Assembly: GCF_000935355.1 (NCBI RefSeq)
Contig: NZ_JXZC01000003.1
Span: forward strand, 423,126 to 487,125
Direction of reading: 5' to 3'
DNA from: Rossellomorea aquimaris
GTDB taxonomy: Bacteria > Bacillota > Bacilli > Bacillales > Bacillaceae_B
Length of the DNA stretch: 64,000 bases
A program made the position numbers and the translations under genes. Below the pieces are notes generated by a model that did no database searches, was not told the origin of the DNA, and was given only the letters and a program-made list of their open reading frames with translations. Positions 33,344 through 41,920 of this stretch are shown in pieces (the stretch's first letter is position 1; every line of letters starts with the position of its first letter).

Positions 33344-34724
33344 GCATGAAATGAACAGCATCGAGGTGCCAAAAGAAGAGGTTTTTAAGGCGATTTCATC
33401 AGGAATCCAAAAAGGTAGAAAACAAAAGGTCCGGAAAAAAACGGTCAAGGTAAGTGCCGCCTTTACCACCGCTGCTGCCTCCATGGTTCTCATATCGGGC
33501 TTCCTATTCCCACCTGTGAACAACGCACTTGCCAAACTGCCTGTACTAGGTGGGATTTATGAGAAAGTCGGGACCAAGGTCGGGAAGGAACTCTATTCAA
33601 GCGATAAAGTGACGGAAATTAATCAGGCCGCCACTTCCAACGGCGTCGATGTAACAATCACCAGCACATATTATGACGGGAACATCATCGGGGTCACCTT
33701 CAAGGCGAAGGGTGATGACCTTTCCATCGAACATATGGACGAAGGGAATCGTCCGGTGGGCGGCTACAGCTATCATCTCTTCGACGCTAAAGATCAGAAT
33801 CAATGGGGATCCGGAAGCTCGGGTCTTAAAAAGGATGGGGATGAGTTCATTGGCTCGATCGAATTCTACCGGGACGGGAAAGAACCGCCGGAAAACTTCA
33901 CCCTTCCGTTAACTTTCACCCACATGGCAGATGTAAGCGGGATCTGGACTTTTGATGTACAGGTCAAGAGGATTCCGTCTGAAACAATCCAAACAGATGC
34001 AAGGACAGAATCGCAGGATGGGGAAATTGAGCTGCTAGTGACATCCATTACTAAAGGAAAAGCTACGACTACACTGGAGTATACATATTCGGTGGAGTCT
34101 CGGAAGGATACGTTAAATCTGATTGTGTTTGATGACTTAGGGAACCGTCTGTCGAAGTCTAGTGCAGAGACACTGGATATCAAAGAAATTGACGGTGATT
34201 ATCAAAAGACTGTCAGGGAGCTGTTCACTAGTAAACTCAGTGATGATGCACAGTCGCTGAAAGTCCAAGCTGATATGAAGCGGGTAGATGAAGACGGCAT
34301 TACTTCATTAAAGGATTCACCTCCATTCGAGGTGAAGAGCCCTCGTTTTGGTTATCAGATCACGATACAAGATATCCAAAACGCAAAAGGGAAGGTGACC
34401 GTGGACTTCACCATCGATCACATCAAAGAAAAACAATTCCGAAATGACATTTTAGCCAATTTTGCACAATTCGTTCAGGTGATCCCTACAAAAAATATTA
34501 AGCGAAATGCATTGGAAGAACTTGATTATAATGAGATGTTGAATCATATGGTCAGAAGTGCTACAACGAAAACAGTGGATAAGGATACCCTCCGTTTTCA
34601 ATCCACTTTTGCATTGCCGCAGGATACAAACCTTGAGGACTACTCACTGATCGTCCCATTTGAGACTTTAAGCATGAATGATAGGCCGGTTAAAATGAAA
34701 CCATTTACTATCAACCTGAAATAA
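33324..34724 (+). CDS. DUF4179-type anti-sigma factor
   Basis: This 466-residue protein has a short cytoplasmic N-terminus (about 1-40, ending in basic KKGRKQKVRKKTVK), one membrane helix (about 44-62, AAFTTAAASMVLISGFLF) and a large outside domain. The DUF4179 start motif is VNNALAKLPVLGGIYEKVG; a DUF5643-like part follows. It should bind and hold the upstream sigma factor and release it upon an envelope signal. The overlap with the sigma gene (ATG 33324) indicates coupled synthesis. A stem at 34736-34763 lies just after the stop but lacks a T run. Confidence 0.85.
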   Translation: MDRKWFEHEMNSIEVPKEEVFKAISSGIQKGRKQKVRKKTVKVSAAFTTAAASMVLISGFLFPPVNNALAKLPVLGGIYEKVGTKVGKELYSSDKVTEINQAATSNGVDVTITSTYYDGNIIGVTFKAKGDDLSIEHMDEGNRPVGGYSYHLFDAKDQNQWGSGSSGLKKDGDEFIGSIEFYRDGKEPPENFTLPLTFTHMADVSGIWTFDVQVKRIPSETIQTDARTESQDGEIELLVTSITKGKATTTLEYTYSVESRKDTLNLIVFDDLGNRLSKSSAETLDIKEIDGDYQKTVRELFTSKLSDDAQSLKVQADMKRVDEDGITSLKDSPPFEVKSPRFGYQITIQDIQNAKGKVTVDFTIDHIKEKQFRNDILANFAQFVQVIPTKNIKRNALEELDYNEMLNHMVRSATTKTVDKDTLRFQSTFALPQDTNLEDYSLIVPFETLSMNDRPVKMKPFTINLK

Positions 34725-34735
34725 AATGGTTTAAG

Positions 34736-34763
34736 AAATCCCTGAGCCCCATTCCAGGGATTT
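34736..34763 (+). other. Hairpin after the anti-sigma gene
   Basis: AAATCCCTG pairs with CAGGGATTT over AGCCCCATTC. Only TTTG follows, so it may be a weak terminator. Confidence 0.5.
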
Positions 34764-34788
34764 GTACTATCGCCTACCCAAAATTCAA

Positions 34789-34818
34789 TTGACAACCAAT
34801 TTAAGAGAATGGTATAGT
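34789..34818 (+). promoter_or_regulatory. SigA promoter of the lysine-riboswitch transcript
   Basis: TTGACA (34789-34794) and TATAGT (34813-34818) are 18 bases apart, giving a start near 34825, just before the riboswitch. Confidence 0.75.
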
Positions 34819-34844
34819 AATGCAAACAAAATAATACGTCACTC

Positions 34845-35101
34845 TCTGATAATAGAGGCGCGAGTATGATGAGTACCATCTTTGAGAATAATGGATTCCG
34901 TGATAAGTTGGGAAAGGCAGATCGCCGAAGCAGAAAATAGCCAATTCTATTTTTTGTTGGGCCAGCATTGAATAAATGTTGGACTGTCACAATGAAAAAG
35001 TTGTGGAGAACTATTGAAGAGATGTTAATACATAGTCTTCATTATGTTTCCAAAACTTTTGATGATAAACCGTATGAGCATCGCTTCATACGGTTTTTTT
35101 G
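34845..35101 (+). ncRNA. Lysine riboswitch (L-box) with terminator
   Basis: Conserved L-box blocks appear in order: AGAGGCGCGAGTATGATGAG, then GGATTCCGTGATAAG, GGGAAAGGCAGATCGCCGAA, GTTGGGCC, CATTGAATAAATGTTGGACT. A terminator follows at 35068-35100 (AAACCGTATGA / TCATACGGTTT plus a T run). The blocks and their order match the lysC leader of B. subtilis. Lysine binding favours the terminator, so lysA and the following symporter are made when lysine is scarce. Confidence 0.93.
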
Positions 35102-35138
35102 TGTGTTTTTTTGGAGAGAGTCAAAAGGAGTTTAGGAT

Positions 35139-36425
35139 ATGAGTACAGTTGATGTGAATGTTCAAGGAGATTTAACAATCGGTGGGATGGGGACAGGTGA
35201 TTTGGTCGAAAGATATGGCACGCCGTTGATGGTATATGATGAAGGGATGATCCGCGGGAACGCGAAATTATTCCGGGATGCGTTCAATGAAAGTGGATTG
35301 AAATATCAGTTGGCTTACGCGAGTAAAGCGTTTCTTTGCAAAGAGATGGTGAGGCTTGCAGAGCAGGAAAACCTCTCTCTGGACGTCGTGTCCGGCGGGG
35401 AATTGTATACGGCATTGGAAGCAGGATTTCCTGCAGACCGCATTCATTTCCATGGGAACAACAAGTCGGAAGAAGAGCTCCTCATGGCTCTTGAGGCCGA
35501 AATCGGCTGCTTTGTCGTCGATAGTTTCCTGGAGCTTGAACTGCTGCATGACCTGGCCAAGGAGCGTGAGCAAGAGGTTCAGATTCTGATCAGGGTCACG
35601 CCGGGTGTGGAAGCACACACACATGAGTACATCACGACGGGTCAGGAGGATTCGAAATTCGGATTCAGCATTTCCAACGGACAAGCGAATACGGCGATTC
35701 AGTTAGCTCTCCGCAAGCCATACTTCTCCTTACTCGGTCTGCATTCTCATATTGGATCCCAGATTTTCGAACGGGAAGGGTTTGATCAGGCGATTCAAGT
35801 ACTGGCTGATTTCCTGCAACGGATCCGGATCGAATTTAATGTGACGATGCCGGTACTGAATATCGGCGGAGGATTCGGTGTCCGGTACACGGAAGAAGAC
35901 CGGCCTCTCCCGATACCAACGTATGTGAAGGGGATTACCGATAGTGTGAAGACCTATTTTGCCAAGAATGAATATCCCCTCCCTGAAGTATGGGTGGAGC
36001 CGGGCCGAAGCATGGTGGCGGAAGCCGGGACGACCTTATACAAAGTGGGATCGAAGAAAATCATTCCCGATGTGCGCACGTACGTCGCGATCGACGGAGG
36101 GATGACTGACAATATCCGCCCGGCCCTCTATCAGGCGAAATACCATGCGGTGCTTGCCAATCGTCCCCATGAGGAATGCACGGAGCTTGTGAGCATTGCC
36201 GGGAAATGTTGCGAATCCGGTGACATGCTGATCTGGGACCTGATGCTGCCGCCGACGAATTACGGTGATATTCTGGCTGTGTTCAGTACGGGAGCGTACG
36301 GGTATTCCATGGCAAGTAATTATAACCGGATTCCAAGACCGGCTGTTGTGTTTGTGAAGGATGGGGAATCACGGGTCGTGATCGAACGTGAATCGTATGC
36401 AGATTTAGTTCGGAATGACCGGTAA
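35139..36425 (+). CDS. lysA: Diaminopimelate decarboxylase
   Basis: This 428-residue PLP enzyme has the lysine Schiff-base site in YQLAYASKAFLCKEM, the HSHIGSQIF motif, the glycine-rich phosphate loop GGGFGV, EPGRSMVAEAG, and the partner-subunit cysteine region GKCCESGD. It converts meso-diaminopimelate to lysine, the final step of the pathway. ATG 35139 follows AAGGAG. The lysine riboswitch immediately upstream confirms both the assignment and the regulation. The symporter gene follows 43 bases later without a terminator. Confidence 0.95.
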   Translation: MSTVDVNVQGDLTIGGMGTGDLVERYGTPLMVYDEGMIRGNAKLFRDAFNESGLKYQLAYASKAFLCKEMVRLAEQENLSLDVVSGGELYTALEAGFPADRIHFHGNNKSEEELLMALEAEIGCFVVDSFLELELLHDLAKEREQEVQILIRVTPGVEAHTHEYITTGQEDSKFGFSISNGQANTAIQLALRKPYFSLLGLHSHIGSQIFEREGFDQAIQVLADFLQRIRIEFNVTMPVLNIGGGFGVRYTEEDRPLPIPTYVKGITDSVKTYFAKNEYPLPEVWVEPGRSMVAEAGTTLYKVGSKKIIPDVRTYVAIDGGMTDNIRPALYQAKYHAVLANRPHEECTELVSIAGKCCESGDMLIWDLMLPPTNYGDILAVFSTGAYGYSMASNYNRIPRPAVVFVKDGESRVVIERESYADLVRNDR

Positions 36426-36468
36426 AGAATGATCCACCTTACAATCATAATGAAGAGGAGAAACCAAC

Positions 36469-37707
36469 ATGAAAAACATATTTAAAACGTACGGATTAGC
36501 CATCACACTACTCGCATCCATTATCTTGGGATCCATCATCGGACTGACCATGGGAGAGAAAGCGGAAATGTTGAAATCCCTGGGGGATATCTTCCTGAAT
36601 CTCCTCTTTACGATCGTGGTGCCCCTGGTTTTCTTTTCAATCTCATCGGCGATTGCCAATCTGGAATCGAAAGGTCAATTTAAGAAAATCATGAGGAGCA
36701 TGCTGGTTATTTTCCTGATCACCACAATCATCTCGTCTGTGATGATGATTGTGGGAGTGAAGGTGTTTTCCCCGACAGAAGGCATTACCATCAGTCTGGA
36801 TCAGTCAGTTGAAACAGAAGACATCCAATTGGGGGACCAAATCGTCCAAACCTTTACGGTGGACAATTTCATTGAATTATTTACACGGGAGCATATGCTG
36901 CCCCTTATCCTCTTTTCAGTGGCACTCGGATTTGCCACCAATCGACTGGGGGAAAAAGCGGAGCCATTGAAAAAAATCCTACAGGCCGGGGCCGATGTGA
37001 GCATGAAGCTGGTATCATATATCATGTATTATGCCCCAATCGGACTGGCGGCCTATTTTGCTACATTAGTAGGAACGTTCGGGGCAAGTTTACTATCTTC
37101 ATATTTACGTTCTTTTCTTTTGTATTTGGTGATAGCGGTGATTTATTTTGTAGTGGTGTTCTCCTTCTATGCCTTTGTGGCAGGAGGAAAGACAGGGGTG
37201 AGAGGCTTTTGGAAGCATAACCTCTTACCTGCGGCAACGGCAATCGGAACACAAAGCTCGGTGGCAACGATTCCTGCCAATCTGGATGCAACGAGAAAGA
37301 TGGGGGTATCCAGTGCCGTACGAGAAACGGTCATTCCTATCGGAGCGTCCATTCATAAGGACGGCTCGGCTATGGGGGCCATCTTGAAAATCGTCTTTGC
37401 GTTTGGCGTTCTGGGCATTCCGTTTGAAGGGTTGGATACGTACCTTATAGCGGTATTGGTCGCGGTTATCACCGCAATCGTCATGGGGGGGATCCCTGGA
37501 GGAGGACTGATTGGTGAAATGTTCATCATCGCAGCCTACGGACTGACGCCTGAAGTGCTTCCGTTATTGGCAGTGATCTCAACCATTATCGATATTCCGG
37601 CTACGTTACTGAATGCAACAGGAGACAACGCAGTAGCCGTGCTGGTCGAACGATTTACGAAGAAAAAAACCATTATAGGCAAGAAAGACATTGAATCGGT
37701 GGCATAA
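36469..37707 (+). CDS. DAACS-family amino acid:cation symporter in the lysA operon
   Basis: The 412-residue protein is of the GltP/DctA fold but divergent from the copy at 9540. It has TQSSVATIPANLDATRKMG (first hairpin), PIGASIHKDGSAMGAILKI, GGIPGGGLIGEM (second hairpin) and LLNATGDNAVAVLVE. ATG 36469 follows AAGAGGAG. No promoter or terminator separates it from lysA, so it should share lysine-riboswitch control. This suggests import of a lysine-pathway metabolite such as aspartate or an amino acid. The specific cargo is inferred from context only. Confidence 0.84.
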   Translation: MKNIFKTYGLAITLLASIILGSIIGLTMGEKAEMLKSLGDIFLNLLFTIVVPLVFFSISSAIANLESKGQFKKIMRSMLVIFLITTIISSVMMIVGVKVFSPTEGITISLDQSVETEDIQLGDQIVQTFTVDNFIELFTREHMLPLILFSVALGFATNRLGEKAEPLKKILQAGADVSMKLVSYIMYYAPIGLAAYFATLVGTFGASLLSSYLRSFLLYLVIAVIYFVVVFSFYAFVAGGKTGVRGFWKHNLLPAATAIGTQSSVATIPANLDATRKMGVSSAVRETVIPIGASIHKDGSAMGAILKIVFAFGVLGIPFEGLDTYLIAVLVAVITAIVMGGIPGGGLIGEMFIIAAYGLTPEVLPLLAVISTIIDIPATLLNATGDNAVAVLVERFTKKKTIIGKKDIESVA

Positions 37708-37737
37708 ATGGGAGAGATGCATTGTCACATAGGTTAA

Positions 37738-37766
37738 GAGTGGAATCCTTAGGGTTCCACTTTTTT
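37738..37766 (+). terminator. Terminator of the lysA operon
   Basis: GTGGAATCC pairs with GGGTTCCAC over TTA, followed by TTTTTT. Confidence 0.88.
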
Positions 37767-37831
37767 ATATGGGATATATTGGATTATTATGGTAATCTTT
37801 AAGAAGCATGTACTTTTCGGAGGATCAATCT

Positions 37832-38701
37832 ATGTATCTCAAATCTATCGGTTCCATGGTTCTAAAATTTGTCTTCGTACTGATTGGCATCATCCTTTTG
37901 ACAGGTCTCGTCGGTCTGTTTAATGAGGGAGTGAACCTCAGCTTCAAACATTATCTTATGAACCTTGTGAATATTTCAAGCTCACTGCTTCATTCCAATG
38001 AGATGACCATCACGAATGAAGTGAATAACTCGTATCCGATGTTCCCTGCTTTCTGGGAACCGTATTTTTACTCCGTTTTGATTTTTATTTCTGCCTTTCT
38101 CTTGTCTGTTGTCCTGGGCATCCTTCTTGCATACCTCACACATTTATTGCCCGCCGCCTGGTCGAAGTTTATGATCCGGGCCACCAATCTGCTTGAATCC
38201 ACACCCGATATCTTTATCTTGATCGTCATTCAATACACCGTCATTTTTGTCCTGAAAAAGACGGGGGTTTTATTGTTTCCCATCGTCGGATCACAGGAAA
38301 AGGTGTACCTGATCCCGGTCCTGACATTGTCCATCTTACCGACGATCATGTTGTTCAGGATTACCTATCTGCTGGTGAATGATGAATATGGCAAGCCGTA
38401 TGTTGACCTGATCAAGAGCAGGGGAATGTCCAAGCATTTCATTTTCTTTACCCATATTCTCAGGAACATCACGTTCAGCCTGTTGAATCACTCTAAGTCC
38501 ATCATTCTTTTTCTCCTGTCATCTCTCATCGTTTTTGAGAGATTGTTCAATATTTACGGGATCACTCATTTCATCCTGTCGTTTTCCCAAATGGATGTGA
38601 TTTGTTTCAGTCTGATTATGTTCTATCTGCCGGTATTCCTTCTCCTCATCTTGATCCGGCTGCTCATTGTTAAAAAAACCGGACAGAAGGTGGTCATATG
38701 A
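37832..38701 (+). CDS. Opp/Dpp-type ABC permease, subunit B-like
   Basis: The protein has about 289 residues and six hydrophobic helices. The EAA-loop equivalent that contacts the ATPase is VDLIKSRGMSKHFIFFTHIL (G followed by H in the expected register). ATG 37832 has GGAGG eight bases upstream and is preferred over ATG 37808. Its stop overlaps the start of the C-type permease. No substrate-binding protein or ATPase is encoded nearby, so the ATPase must come from elsewhere or the pair is an incomplete system. Oligopeptide or nickel-type transport is the family expectation. Confidence 0.75.
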   Translation: MYLKSIGSMVLKFVFVLIGIILLTGLVGLFNEGVNLSFKHYLMNLVNISSSLLHSNEMTITNEVNNSYPMFPAFWEPYFYSVLIFISAFLLSVVLGILLAYLTHLLPAAWSKFMIRATNLLESTPDIFILIVIQYTVIFVLKKTGVLLFPIVGSQEKVYLIPVLTLSILPTIMLFRITYLLVNDEYGKPYVDLIKSRGMSKHFIFFTHILRNITFSLLNHSKSIILFLLSSLIVFERLFNIYGITHFILSFSQMDVICFSLIMFYLPVFLLLILIRLLIVKKTGQKVVI

Positions 38702-39714
38702 TGCTGAAGAAATTAATGAAAGATCCGGCTTTTTTTATAGGGTTTCTTTTCCTGTTCGGTATGTTTGCAGTAAGTGTGATTTATTACGCGGGATGGGGAA
38801 ATGAAGTGCCGAAGCTCGACCTTTTGAAAAATGAAGGGGGGGACTTTCTAAAGCCTCCATACTCCCCTTTAGAGTATCCACCGCTTGGTACGGATAATTT
38901 TAACCGGAATGTCCTTCTTCTCATTATTGTTGGGGCGAAATATACGATAGGCGCTGCCCTTGTCATCATGTTATGCAGGGTGCTGCCTTCCGTTGTCCTT
39001 GGACTGGTGGTTCATTTTTATTTTAAGCCGTTCAGAAAAATCATCGATAACATCGTGGATGCTGCCAATTATTTTCCTCCCACTTTACTATCGTTCTTAT
39101 TATTGAATTGGATGCTGCTCGAGGGGCCATTATACAATCCTGATCATTTCCCTTATGACTTTTCGGATAAAACGATTTTTTACCTGGTCATTCTCATCGT
39201 CATCTCGATTCCGAGTCTGACCCTGTTGTTTTCAAACGAATTTGACAAGATCATGAAAGAAGAATTCATCGACAGCTCTAAAGTGTTGGGGGCTACAAAG
39301 CGCCATTATATTCTGAATCATATTAGGCCTTTCATTCTGCCCCAAATCCTTCTTGTATCGATCCGGGAATTCATGATTATTATGCTGTTGATTGCCCATC
39401 TTGGGGTATTGAAGATTTTTATTGGTGGCGCGGTGCTTGATGAGGACATTTTTCAAAACGCGGTACTTGTGTCACTTTCTTACGAATGGTCGGGTCTTCT
39501 TGGTGGGTGGTGGCAATATCTATGGACCACTTATCCATGGATTTCCTTTATTCCGGTAGTGTTCTTTACGTTGACGATCCTGTCTGCAAAGCTGATGCTG
39601 ATCGGGGCAACCCGGGTATTGGAAACGGTGGGACATGATAAACGGGAGGCTCATGACGAAATAGTTCATACATTTGAAGGAAAAGAACCATTTGATTTCG
39701 TGCATAGGGTTTGA
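38698..39714 (+). CDS. Opp/Dpp-type ABC permease, subunit C-like
   Basis: This 338-residue protein has an N-terminal helix, an external loop with the PLEYPPLGTDNFNRNVLL motif (the LGTDxxGRD-like signature of OppC/DppC), and five further helices. The EAA loop is IDSSKVLGATKRHYILNHIR. It pairs with the preceding gene, overlapping by four bases. ATG 38698 and ATG 38701 are both possible starts behind AGAAGGTGG. A terminator follows, so the unit is just these two permeases. Confidence 0.78.
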   Translation: MMLKKLMKDPAFFIGFLFLFGMFAVSVIYYAGWGNEVPKLDLLKNEGGDFLKPPYSPLEYPPLGTDNFNRNVLLLIIVGAKYTIGAALVIMLCRVLPSVVLGLVVHFYFKPFRKIIDNIVDAANYFPPTLLSFLLLNWMLLEGPLYNPDHFPYDFSDKTIFYLVILIVISIPSLTLLFSNEFDKIMKEEFIDSSKVLGATKRHYILNHIRPFILPQILLVSIREFMIIMLLIAHLGVLKIFIGGAVLDEDIFQNAVLVSLSYEWSGLLGGWWQYLWTTYPWISFIPVVFFTLTILSAKLMLIGATRVLETVGHDKREAHDEIVHTFEGKEPFDFVHRV

Positions 39715-39730
39715 TGGTAGGGTGGAGAAG

Positions 39731-39760
39731 CTGCTCCGGAGTATCCGGGGCGGTTTTTTT
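39731..39760 (+). terminator. Terminator of the permease pair
   Basis: CTGCTCCGG pairs with CCGGGGCGG (two G-U pairs) over AGTAT, followed by seven T residues. Confidence 0.85.
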
Positions 39761-39835
39761 GGATGAAGATATAACGTTTGGTTATACCTTCATTCCCTTT
39801 TGGTCATATGCAGGAACGACATCGCCCTTTACACT

Positions 39836-40672
39836 TTACTTATGGAAACCTTCCTTCAAAACGTCAAGGGTACGTTGGTCCAGGGTGAATAAATACATCT
39901 CCCTCTTCAAGGGGGTGCCTTTCAAGGGAATGAATGCGACTCCTTTGTAATCCACTTTCTCGACCATGATGGACGGAAGGTAAGATACTCCCCGGTTCTG
40001 TGCGACATAACCGATGAGTGCATGGTAGGGAAGCTCTTTAATAGCAGGAGGAGTGACTTCATGCTGCGCCATCAATGACCTTATTTTCTTACTGAGAGGG
40101 GTCGTCGCGTCAGGCAGTAATTGTGTATAAGGGAAACAGTCCTGTATCTCAATGGTTTCACGTATGGCAAGCGGATGGGTGACGGGTACGGCTGCATAGA
40201 ATTCATCCGTGAATAAATGGGTGCTGAAGCATCCTTTATGTTCAGGGTGGTCCTGAATGATGGCCGCATCAATATCGCCTTTTTCTAATAAGGGAAGAAG
40301 GTCAATTGTGTCATCCCGTATCATGGTCAAATGAATTTGAAAGGGATCGATCCCTTCAATATAGTCCGGAAAGAAATAAGAAGCCAGAAAAGGGTCACTT
40401 CCCATGCGAACGACATTAGTGGTGGTGTATTTCTCCATAATCAGGTGCAGCTGACCAAGAATCGGGTCAAGCTCCTCTTGAAGTTCTTTGCCCTTATTGG
40501 TCAGGGTCATTCCACTGGCTGAACGGATGAAGAGGGGAAAGCCCAGCATGTCTTCAAGCTTCTTCATTTGTTTGCTTAAGGCGGGCTGGGACACGAATAG
40601 GGCATGGGCAGCCTTTGATAGGCTTTTCTCCCTGGCTACCGCCATGAAATATTCTAATCGTTGAAGGTTCAT
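39836..40672 (-). CDS. LysR-family regulator next to the SMR pair
   Basis: The protein has about 278 residues with an N-terminal winged helix-turn-helix (KSLSKAAHALFVSQPALSKQ) and an effector-binding domain (about 90-275). ATG 40672 gives the standard MNLQRLEYF start; ATG 40687 is in frame upstream. Ribosome sites are weak for both. It is divergent from the paired SMR exporter genes, with only about 35 bases between the two starts, so the operator must overlap both promoters. It is likely their regulator. Confidence 0.83.
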   Translation of the reverse strand: MNLQRLEYFMAVAREKSLSKAAHALFVSQPALSKQMKKLEDMLGFPLFIRSASGMTLTNKGKELQEELDPILGQLHLIMEKYTTTNVVRMGSDPFLASYFFPDYIEGIDPFQIHLTMIRDDTIDLLPLLEKGDIDAAIIQDHPEHKGCFSTHLFTDEFYAAVPVTHPLAIRETIEIQDCFPYTQLLPDATTPLSKKIRSLMAQHEVTPPAIKELPYHALIGYVAQNRGVSYLPSIMVEKVDYKGVAFIPLKGTPLKREMYLFTLDQRTLDVLKEGFHK

Positions 40673-40707
40673 CGTAATCACATCCAATTCAAGGAGGGTT
40701 ATTTCTG

Positions 40708-41046
40708 TTGAAATATTATATTTTGTTAAGTGCAGCGATTATTCTCGAGGTAATCGGAGCCTCATTTATGAAGCTTTCCGATGGGTTTAGTGAGCCCGTT
40801 CCTACGATCATTGTATTATGTTCCTATAGTGTAGCACTTGGGAGCTATATATGGCTAACGAAGGAGCATGAGATCGGGATTGTCAATGCACTATGGGCAG
40901 GAGGAGGGACGGTATTAGTATCGGTCATGGGACTAATCCTCTTTCAAGAATCTCTTTCAGCCCTTAAACTATTCGGTCTCTTATGCATCATGGCAGGAGT
41001 CATTGGGCTGAACCTGCCTGCACAAAAGAAGGAGTTGAAAGCATAA
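40708..41046 (+). CDS. SMR-family exporter subunit 1
   Basis: The 112-residue protein has four membrane helices. The essential membrane glutamate is at position 14 in ILEVIGASFMKLSDGF, the hallmark of small multidrug resistance proteins. TTG 40708 follows AAGGAGGG. The stop is directly followed by the start of a second SMR gene, as in the paired YkkCD and EbrAB exporters. Such pairs export cationic compounds or guanidinium in exchange for protons. No guanidine riboswitch is present upstream, so the guanidine role is not supported. Confidence 0.87.
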   Translation: MKYYILLSAAIILEVIGASFMKLSDGFSEPVPTIIVLCSYSVALGSYIWLTKEHEIGIVNALWAGGGTVLVSVMGLILFQESLSALKLFGLLCIMAGVIGLNLPAQKKELKA

Positions 41047-41355
41047 ATGGGAAGTGTATTTCTCCTCATCAGTCTGTTCTTTGCAGTGGCGGGTAATACA
41101 TCCGTTAAATTGTCGAAAGGTTTTCAGAAAAGGATGGCAAGTATCGCCTCATTCCTTCTTTACGGGGGCTGTTTATATTTCTTGACTTTGAGTGTTCGAT
41201 ACATGGATATAAGCATTGCCTATGCGATTTGGTCAGGTGTGACCATCGCTTCAACCACATTGATCGGGGTTCTGTTTTTTCAAGAAGAGATAAGTAAAGG
41301 GAAAATAGGATCGATTGCATTGATTATCGTTGGGGTTATCATAGTAAAACTGTGA
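41047..41355 (+). CDS. SMR-family exporter subunit 2 lacking the membrane glutamate
   Basis: This 102-residue four-helix protein begins immediately after the stop of subunit 1. It keeps the family pattern FFAVAGNTSVKLSKGF, SVRYMDISIAYAIWSGV and GVLFFQEEIS. The position equivalent to Glu14 of subunit 1 is alanine (codon GCA, residue 13). A homodimer of this protein could not bind protons or cations in the usual way, so it is expected to work only as the partner of subunit 1 in an asymmetric heterodimer. Confidence 0.85.
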   Translation: MGSVFLLISLFFAVAGNTSVKLSKGFQKRMASIASFLLYGGCLYFLTLSVRYMDISIAYAIWSGVTIASTTLIGVLFFQEEISKGKIGSIALIIVGVIIVKL

Positions 41356-41920
41356 CAGTCATCATAGGTTAAATGGGATCCTATGTCCCGTGCGATTCGA
41401 ACTATTTGGGAAAGGAATAAAAATTGATAAAAGAAATGCATCTGAGTGTACAGAAATAATGGCTGCCTATCGATCTGATTACTTTTCACTCTGAAAGGGT
41501 TAATGTGATCGATTATGCCGGTTTTCTTTAATTTGTCCATGAGAAGATAATATTCTTTTCGTGGATATTTTTTTATGAAATTTGACAGGGGCTCGAAAGG
41601 GATTATCAATGTTTACGTGGTTGATCATTTACTGTATACATCCGAACTGTGTCCAATGGTACATGTTTATTTCACGTCTCCTCTTTTCCTCCACCTTTAC
41701 AGGGACTCCTTTCCTATCATATAACCCCCATTGAGAAGGGGAAGTGCAGAGCCTTACAATTCAAGTAACCACATAATCTTTTAAACTTCCAGAGAGTACC
41801 CCTTCATCAATAGAACGACTCAGAATGCCTTTTACAGGAGGTGTTGATCGAGCAGTCTGTGCTGCTACATACCATCTTCCATTGATCATCCTATCAACTT
41901 AATAGAAAAGGAGAATGTTC
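41356..41920. other. Long gap before the large secreted protease
   Basis: There is no open frame worth calling. A possible SigA promoter TTTACG (41612-41617), 17 bases, TATACA (41635-41640) would give a leader of about 270 bases. CTTTTACAGGAGGTG near 41832 looks like a ribosome site without a gene. No terminator was found for the SMR pair. Confidence 0.4.

Noticed and set aside
40673..40707. Guanidine riboswitch before the SMR pair
   Set aside because: The gap is only about 35 bases and contains just the ribosome site and divergent promoter sequence.
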